From the NCBI GenBank assembly GCA_028821125.1, contig JAPPHD010000035.1, positions 1-48,120 on the forward strand: a stretch of DNA of 48,120 nt. The letters run 5' to 3'. The translations under genes and the position numbers were made by a program. Each line of letters opens with the position of its first letter. Positions within the stretch are counted from its first letter, which is position 1. Origin of the DNA: Gammaproteobacteria bacterium (GTDB lineage Bacteria; Pseudomonadota; Gammaproteobacteria; Pseudomonadales; Azotimanducaceae). The notes beneath the pieces were generated by a model that did not search any database, had not been told where the DNA came from, and was given only the letters and a program-made list of their open reading frames with translations. Positions 43,152 to 48,120 of the stretch are shown in pieces.

Positions 43152-44888
43152 TCAGGCCTCCGCTTGTTGATCCGGGAGGGGCCAGCCGTCTGCATCCCAG
43201 CCGGTGCGCGCCAGGAAGCCGGCCCGCGCCGTGGTTCTGGACAGCTTGCCCGAAGACGTGCGGGGCAAGGTTCTCGGCGGAACAATGTCTACATGGCAGG
43301 GAACGCCGAAATGCTGCCGCACCAGCGAACGGATGTCGCGGGACAGTTCAGGACGGGCGTGCTTGCTTTCGACCACCACCACTACCAGCGGATTGCCGCC
43401 GGGCTGCGTGACTTCGAACGCCGTCGTCGTACCTGTGCGCACACCCGGGCAGCTCTCGGCCAGTTGCTCGAGATCCTGCGGCCAGATGTTGCGCCCGTTG
43501 ACGATGATGACGTCCTTGCTGCGCGCGGTGACCACGAGATTGCGGCCGCGCCGGTAGCCAATGTCTCCAGTATCGAGCCAGCCGTCTTTGTCCAGCACCT
43601 CCCGAGTGGCTTCCGTATCGTTGTAGTAGCCACGCATGACGCTGGGCCCGCGCACCATGATGCGTCCGCACTGCCGGTCGCCGACTTCGTGCCCGCTTGC
43701 GTCGCAGATGCGGAATTCATAACTGGGAAGCACTGCGCCACAGTCTACAAGCTGCAGGGCTTCCCGGCCGGAATCACATGGCACGGCGGCTCCCGTCGTA
43801 ACTATTCGTTCCTTGTCTACCGTGTCGATCCGAATCCCGCGATTCACCGGCGCGAAGCTGATTGCCAGGCCGCACTCGGCCATCCCATAGCAAGCGACAA
43901 ACGCCTTGGGATCAAAGCCGGCGGGAGCGAGAGCCTGGCTGAAGCGTTCCAGCAACCTCGGATCAATCCTTTCGGCTCCGACCCCGGCCCGACGCCAACT
44001 CGACAGATCGTATTTTTCCTGGTCTGCCAAGCGCAGCCGCATCGCGCAAAGACCGTATCCCGATGCCGGGCTGGAGGAGGCGGTGCCACGGTTGTCGGAT
44101 ATCAGTTTCAACCAGAGGCGCGGGCGCATGGCGAAGGTTCGCGGGCTCAGATAGTCGACCGATAGGGCGCGGAACAACGGGACGAGAACAAATCCGACAA
44201 GACCCATGTCGTGATAGAACGGCAGCCACGAGACTAGCCTGTCGTCTTCCTTCAATGCGCCGCCAATGTCGGCAATCTCGCGCAGATTGGTCAGCAATGC
44301 CTGCTGAGACATTTCCACGCCCCTGGGAAACCGGGTGCTGCCGGAGGTGTATTGCAGATAGGCAGGTTCATCGCCCGCCAGCGGCTCGGGCAGCTTTTCT
44401 GCTTCAGGTAGCGCATCGAAATCGGCGGCAGTGCCGGCAAGCGCCAGCGACAGCGGCTCGACGGCCCTGTTCAGAAGGGCCACAAACCCGTCGGGCGCCA
44501 CCGCCACGGCGGCGCCGCAGCTTTTCATCATTCTGCGAATCTGGGCTACGTACGCTTCGCCGCCGCCCATCTGGATGGCCGCCGGCAACGGCACCGGGAT
44601 GAAACCGGCATATTGGGCGGCAAAAAAGAAACGGTGAAAAAACGATGCGGTATCGGCGATGATGGCCACCCGCGAATAGCGCGGCAGGCCAAGGCCCGAC
44701 AACCGCCGGGCGAGGCTGAGGGCGCTCGCGCGCAACTCCACGTACGGCAGCACGGCTTCGAGCCGGCCTGAGCCGTCGTAGAAGTTGTATCCGCTACGGC
44801 CTTCTGCCGCGTAGTTCAACGCGTCAGCAAGCCCCTCGAAATTTCCGTTGTGTAGTGGTAACCCACTCTCCGTCGGGGTCGCAACCAT
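43152..44888 (-). CDS. Fatty acyl-AMP ligase / acyl-ACP synthetase
   Basis: 578 residues from the ATG at 44888 (a TTG three codons upstream is also open). ANL-superfamily motifs: YTSGSTRFPRGVEMS for the phosphate loop, ACYGMAECGL, GDIGYRRG and TSSGKLSRT near the end. The overall form resembles FAAL-type ligases that load acyl carriers rather than CoA. As first gene of the operon before cerR, acp and spt, it most likely charges the dedicated ACP. Confidence 0.9.
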   Translation of the reverse strand: MVATPTESGLPLHNGNFEGLADALNYAAEGRSGYNFYDGSGRLEAVLPYVELRASALSLARRLSGLGLPRYSRVAIIADTASFFHRFFFAAQYAGFIPVPLPAAIQMGGGEAYVAQIRRMMKSCGAAVAVAPDGFVALLNRAVEPLSLALAGTAADFDALPEAEKLPEPLAGDEPAYLQYTSGSTRFPRGVEMSQQALLTNLREIADIGGALKEDDRLVSWLPFYHDMGLVGFVLVPLFRALSVDYLSPRTFAMRPRLWLKLISDNRGTASSSPASGYGLCAMRLRLADQEKYDLSSWRRAGVGAERIDPRLLERFSQALAPAGFDPKAFVACYGMAECGLAISFAPVNRGIRIDTVDKERIVTTGAAVPCDSGREALQLVDCGAVLPSYEFRICDASGHEVGDRQCGRIMVRGPSVMRGYYNDTEATREVLDKDGWLDTGDIGYRRGRNLVVTARSKDVIIVNGRNIWPQDLEQLAESCPGVRTGTTTAFEVTQPGGNPLVVVVVESKHARPELSRDIRSLVRQHFGVPCHVDIVPPRTLPRTSSGKLSRTTARAGFLARTGWDADGWPLPDQQAEA

Positions 44889-45329
44889 AACTGCCAACGT
44901 TCGTTTATATTTTTAAAATGAACAAATCGGCGGAATGACCTTGCTTACATTCCAACCATCCTGTGCCAAGCGTGCCAATTCTAAAACAATGTGCCGCCGG
45001 ATTCGACCCGTAGTTGGGCCGAAGTTCGCGACGGAACCCATCTCGCAATGGGTTGAATCCTATCGTATTCGCCGTCAGGAACCAAGCGCCCGGGAGCGCC
45101 GCGCGGGCGAATCCGGACGTGCCCCGCCGGGTTGGCCGCACCTGTTCACGAACGAACGTGGCGGAGCTTCATGCGGGTTTCAGGCGCTTCAGCGCAGTTG
45201 GAAGGCGCTCCTGCGTTATACTTGCACCCCATCGAATACCCCCGACAATCCCAGCCCGGTGCCCGCTCTTTTCTCCAACAGGCAGTGCGGGGCTGCATCC
45301 GCGGGGCCCGAACAAGAGCACGCCGCGAA
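44889..45329. other. Divergent intergenic region with AT-rich segment and small dyads
   Basis: Starting with an AT-rich block (44905-44925) just before the acyl-ACP synthetase, a probable promoter zone for that operon. AACCCAT (45035-45041) pairs with ATGGGTT (45048-45054), and GGATTCGACCC (44999-45009) could instead pair with GGGTTGAATCC (45050-45060); the two are mutually exclusive. TATACT at 45217-45222 is a -10-like box on the plus strand. Small open frames here lack recognisable products. Confidence 0.4.
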
Positions 45330-47519
45330 TTGAACAGATTGCTCATTGCAGGCGCGTTCGCGCTTGCCGTCGCGTTCGCCCCACATGCCACCGCCGAAGC
45401 GCCCGATACGCGGCAGATCATGCGCGCCACGGCCATCGAGGCTCCGCCGAAGATCGACGGGCTCGTTCTGGAAGACCCGGCCTGGGCCAGCGTCCGGCCC
45501 GCTTCCGGATTCAGGCAAACCAGGCCGGACGAAGGAGCGCCCGCCACCCAGCGCACCCACGTCTACGTGGCCTTCACCGATGATGTCCTTTACATCGCCG
45601 CCGTCTGTTACGACGACGACCCGTCGGCCATCATCGTCGCCGACAGCCGGCGCGACAGCAATCTGACCGACACCGACAGTTTCCAGGTGATTCTCGACAC
45701 CTTTCTCGACCGCCAGAACGGTTTCGTGTTCGGCACCAACCCGGCAGGCATCCAGTACGACGCCCAGGTGACCAAGGAAGCCAGTGGAGCCCGCCGCGGG
45801 CGCCTCACCGGCTTCAACCTGAACTGGGACACCACCTGGTCGGTCGCCAGCGCCATTACCCCCATCGGCTGGAGCACGGAGTTCGCCATTCCCTTCAAGT
45901 CGTTGCGCTACGAAGATGGCGCGGAGAAGGCCTGGGGCATCAACTTCCAGCGCAACATCCGCCGCAACAACGAGGAAACCTTCTGGGCGCCGCTGCCCCG
46001 CCAGTACAACCTCTACCGGGTCTCCCTGGCGGGAACGGTGGCGGGCCTCGGCCTGCCGGCGCAACGGAACCTCAAGGTCACTCCATACGGGCTCGGCATG
46101 GGAATCAGGGGCGGCCGCGTCGACGGCACCGACGGCGAGGGGGAATTCGGCGTTGACATCAAGTACTCGGTCACGCCCAGCCTCACGCTGGATGCCACCT
46201 ACAACACCGACTTCGCCCAGGTGGAAGCCGACGACGTGCAGGCGAACCTCGACCGTTTCAGCCTGTTCTTCGAGGAGAAGCGCCCCTTCTTCCTGGAGAA
46301 CGCCGGCCACTTCACGGTGGGCAATCCCCAGGAGGTGGAACTGTTCTTCAGCCGCCGCATCGGCATCGCCGAAGACGGCACTCCCATCCCCATCGAAGGC
46401 GGCCTGCGGCTTTCGGGCAAGGTGGGGGCGCGAACGAACGTCGGGCTCCTGCACATGCGCTCCAAGGCCGTCCCGGGAGCGGCGCCACGCAACGATTACT
46501 CAGTGGCCCGCGTCAACTACGAACTGCCCAACCGGTCCGGCATCGGGGTGCTCGCGGTCAACCGGCAGGGTGACGGCAGCCATCTCGTGGCGAAGGACGA
46601 CGACCACAACCGCACCTACGCCATCGACGGACGCTGGGGCATCGGCGAACACATCAACCTTTCCGGGTGGTTCGCGAAGACCGACTCCCCGGGATCGTCC
46701 GGGGACGATCACGCACTCAATCTGGCGGCGAGCCGCTCGACGGAGCGCTGGTCCCACAGCATCAACTTCACGGAGGTGGCCACCGATTTCAACCCGGAGG
46801 TCGGTTTCCTGGCGCGCAAGTCATACCGGCGGGCCGGAGCCTACTTCCTGCGCCGCATCCGGCCGAACAACCTGTTGGGCCTGCACGAAATACGGCCCCA
46901 TATCGGCTACTTCGGCTACTGGGGTTACGAGGACGACTATCACGAGTCGAACTGGGTGCACGTCGACACCCACTGGGAATGGAACTCGGGCCTGGAAATC
47001 CACACGGGCGTCAACTTCACCCACGAGGGCGTCCGCGAACCCTTCGAGATCGTCAGCGGCAGGACCATCCCCGCGGGCAACTACGACCATGCCGAAGCCC
47101 AGCTCGTATTCCAGACCGACGAGGCCGCGCCCGTGAGCTTCCAGGTGCGGTCAAAACTCGGCGGACGCTTCGGCGGCACCCTGATCAACGCGGAACCCGT
47201 TCTGCGTTACCGCATCGGCGAGAAGTTCACCTCGGAGCTGTCCTGGAACTACAACCACTTCAAGCTGCCGGACTCCAGGTTCCGGGTCAACGTGGGCCGT
47301 TTCCGGGCAACCTATTCGTTCACACCGAGCATTTCGATCCAGGCGCTGGTGCAGTACGACGACCGCGACGACGCCCTGGCGGCGAACCTGCGCTTCGCCT
47401 GGCTGCAATCGGCCAACACCGGTTTCTTCCTGGTCTACAACGAGTTCGACGAGCGCGGCCTCGGCAAGCCCCGCCGCGAACTGATCCTGAAGTACAGCCG
47501 CATCCTGGACCTCCTGTAG
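45330..47519 (+). CDS. DUF5916 outer-membrane-type protein with N-terminal CBM9-like domain
   Basis: About 729 residues from the TTG at 45330, chosen because it begins a signal peptide (NRLLIAGAFALAVAFAPHATA); a GTG at 45285 is an alternative. The CBM9-like part has PPKIDGLVLEDPAW and SFQVILDTFLDRQNG; then IPFKSLRY, and EADDVQANLDRFSLFFEEKRPFF leads into a C-terminal set of amphipathic strands ending in L. This two-part build is typical of DUF5916, thought to be beta-barrel outer-membrane proteins; function unknown. HiPIP follows 65 bases later. Confidence 0.85.
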   Translation: MNRLLIAGAFALAVAFAPHATAEAPDTRQIMRATAIEAPPKIDGLVLEDPAWASVRPASGFRQTRPDEGAPATQRTHVYVAFTDDVLYIAAVCYDDDPSAIIVADSRRDSNLTDTDSFQVILDTFLDRQNGFVFGTNPAGIQYDAQVTKEASGARRGRLTGFNLNWDTTWSVASAITPIGWSTEFAIPFKSLRYEDGAEKAWGINFQRNIRRNNEETFWAPLPRQYNLYRVSLAGTVAGLGLPAQRNLKVTPYGLGMGIRGGRVDGTDGEGEFGVDIKYSVTPSLTLDATYNTDFAQVEADDVQANLDRFSLFFEEKRPFFLENAGHFTVGNPQEVELFFSRRIGIAEDGTPIPIEGGLRLSGKVGARTNVGLLHMRSKAVPGAAPRNDYSVARVNYELPNRSGIGVLAVNRQGDGSHLVAKDDDHNRTYAIDGRWGIGEHINLSGWFAKTDSPGSSGDDHALNLAASRSTERWSHSINFTEVATDFNPEVGFLARKSYRRAGAYFLRRIRPNNLLGLHEIRPHIGYFGYWGYEDDYHESNWVHVDTHWEWNSGLEIHTGVNFTHEGVREPFEIVSGRTIPAGNYDHAEAQLVFQTDEAAPVSFQVRSKLGGRFGGTLINAEPVLRYRIGEKFTSELSWNYNHFKLPDSRFRVNVGRFRATYSFTPSISIQALVQYDDRDDALAANLRFAWLQSANTGFFLVYNEFDERGLGKPRRELILKYSRILDLL

Positions 47520-47584
47520 TGGCAGAGCCGCCCCGGGTAAGGAATACTTCCCCCGTTCCGTTCACGCATTGAAACGAGGAAAAC

Positions 47585-47935
47585 ATGACATCACGCCGCA
47601 CCGTCCTTAAATACACCACCGGCCTTGCAACCATCCCGCTGCTCAACGTACTGGGCACAGCCCCGGCCCGGGCAGCGGGCGAGGTGAAGATCAGCGAAGA
47701 CGACCCCCTCGCGGTCGCGTTCGGCTACAAGCACGACGCCGCGGATGTCGACACCGCAAAGTTCCCGAAACGAGCGGCCCCCGCAAACGCCATGTTCCCC
47801 GCCGGCGCCGACCAGTTCTGCGACAACTGCGGCCAATACGCCGAAACCGAACCGGGCTGGGGCACCTGCGTAATTCTCCCCGGCAAGCTGGTCGCCGCCA
47901 AGGGCTGGTGCAACGTCTGGGTACCCATCCCCTGA
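47585..47935 (+). CDS. High-potential iron-sulfur protein (HiPIP)
   Basis: 116 residues with a Tat signal (SRRTVLKY) and an AxA cleavage region near residue 31. Cluster cysteines are C79, C82, C95 and C109 (CDNCGQY, GTCVILPG, GWCNVW), the HiPIP pattern. GAGGAAAAC precedes the ATG. HiPIPs carry electrons in the periplasm of many phototrophic and respiring proteobacteria, for instance to a reaction centre or a cytochrome oxidase. No partner complex is in view. Confidence 0.93.
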   Translation: MTSRRTVLKYTTGLATIPLLNVLGTAPARAAGEVKISEDDPLAVAFGYKHDAADVDTAKFPKRAAPANAMFPAGADQFCDNCGQYAETEPGWGTCVILPGKLVAAKGWCNVWVPIP

Positions 47936-47985
47936 ATCGACCCACGGAACGTCCGCCGTCGGGCTGCTTACGCGCAGGAAACAAA

Positions 47986-48008
47986 CACTCACTGGGAGAG
48001 AGTGGGTG
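47986..48008. terminator. Hairpin downstream of HiPIP
   Basis: CACTCACT (47986-47993) and AGTGGGTG (48001-48008) form an 8-base stem with one G-U pair and a seven-base loop, 50 bases after the HiPIP stop. No T-run. It may end transcription. Confidence 0.4.
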
Positions 48009-48102
48009 TGCGGTGCGGGCATCCGGCACCTTTAAGGCACCCCTGCGCCATCGAACTCTCCAGCTACGCGTCCGCCTGGCGTGCCGGATGCCCGTACCGC
48101 AT
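48009..48102. repeat. Long imperfect palindrome at the window end
   Basis: Arm 48009-48029 pairs with 48081-48101 over 21 bases with a single G-U position (core CGGGCATCCGGCAC); the loop is about 51 bases. Its layout of long arms and a 50-base loop repeats that of the element at 28346. It may be a mobile or REP-like element. Confidence 0.6.
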
Positions 48103-48120
48103 ACCTGCTCTCGGCGCCCG

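Noticed and set aside
44999-45060. tRNA-like T-arm (GGTCGAATCC on the minus strand)
   Set aside because: No pairing acceptor stem or D and anticodon arms around it.
44905-45333. Small open frames before the DUF5916 gene
   Set aside because: No domain, no ribosome-binding site and random-like sequence.
1-48120. CRISPR array, prophage or integrative element
   Set aside because: No direct-repeat spacing, integrase, att repeats or phage structural genes seen.

Overview
The window looks like chromosomal DNA of a GC-rich, Gram-negative proteobacterium, and I lean weakly to a gammaproteobacterium. The reasons are lipoprotein and Tat signals, outer-membrane and Lpt-family proteins, a HiPIP, MetX, a FAD-oxidoreductase/SelD fusion and dense gene packing with 1-11 base overlaps. 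No rRNA, tRNA, CRISPR array, intact transposase or phage module was seen.

Region 1 (1-11483) holds the tail of an Rpn/DUF4351-type gene and mostly single hydrolytic or oxidative genes: a metallophosphoesterase lipoprotein, a glycerophosphodiesterase, a Tat sulfatase, a beta-lactamase-fold serine hydrolase, two VOC proteins, a quinohemoprotein lipoprotein and an HGGYW alpha/beta hydrolase. A nested inverted-repeat element (9886-10135) lies between the last two. Region 2 (11666-19714) starts with ArsI and runs through a short-chain dehydrogenase, a Rieske ferredoxin, a Rieske oxygenase, a DUF2235 hydrolase, an NTF2-like protein, a carotenoid-cleavage-type oxygenase and a CmcJ/NvfI-type oxidoreductase. 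This reads as a catabolic or natural-product oxidation island. Region 3 (19692-30101) holds an M16 peptidase lipoprotein, MetX, the SelD fusion, a rhodanese, a Tat aldo/keto reductase with a cysteine-rich tail, and larB-larE, with a long palindrome upstream of larB.

Region 4 (30119-44888) is the main find: a complete-looking bacterial ceramide (sphingolipid) locus. On the minus strand a tight operon encodes an acyl-ACP synthetase, a CerR-like reductase, an acyl carrier protein and serine palmitoyltransferase. On the plus strand is a GNAT-like bacterial ceramide synthase, followed in the same operon by a MobA-like NTP transferase, an AspH/LpxO-type hydroxylase, a GMC oxidoreductase and a CTP-type nucleotidyltransferase. 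Between these arms sit an LptA-like protein, LptF- and LptG-family permeases, a metallophosphoesterase, a CDP-alcohol phosphotransferase with a degenerate N-terminal domain, and a degenerate nucleotidyltransferase. I infer that the arms make ceramide, decorate it with a phospho-headgroup and possibly hydroxyl groups, and pass it to the outer membrane over a private Lpt-like route that borrows the housekeeping LptB ATPase.

Region 5 (45330-48120) holds a DUF5916 CBM9/beta-barrel protein, a HiPIP and a long palindrome at the window edge. Long dyads recur in the intergenic gaps at 9886-10135, 12126-12152, 28346-28455, 35220-35265 and 48009-48102.
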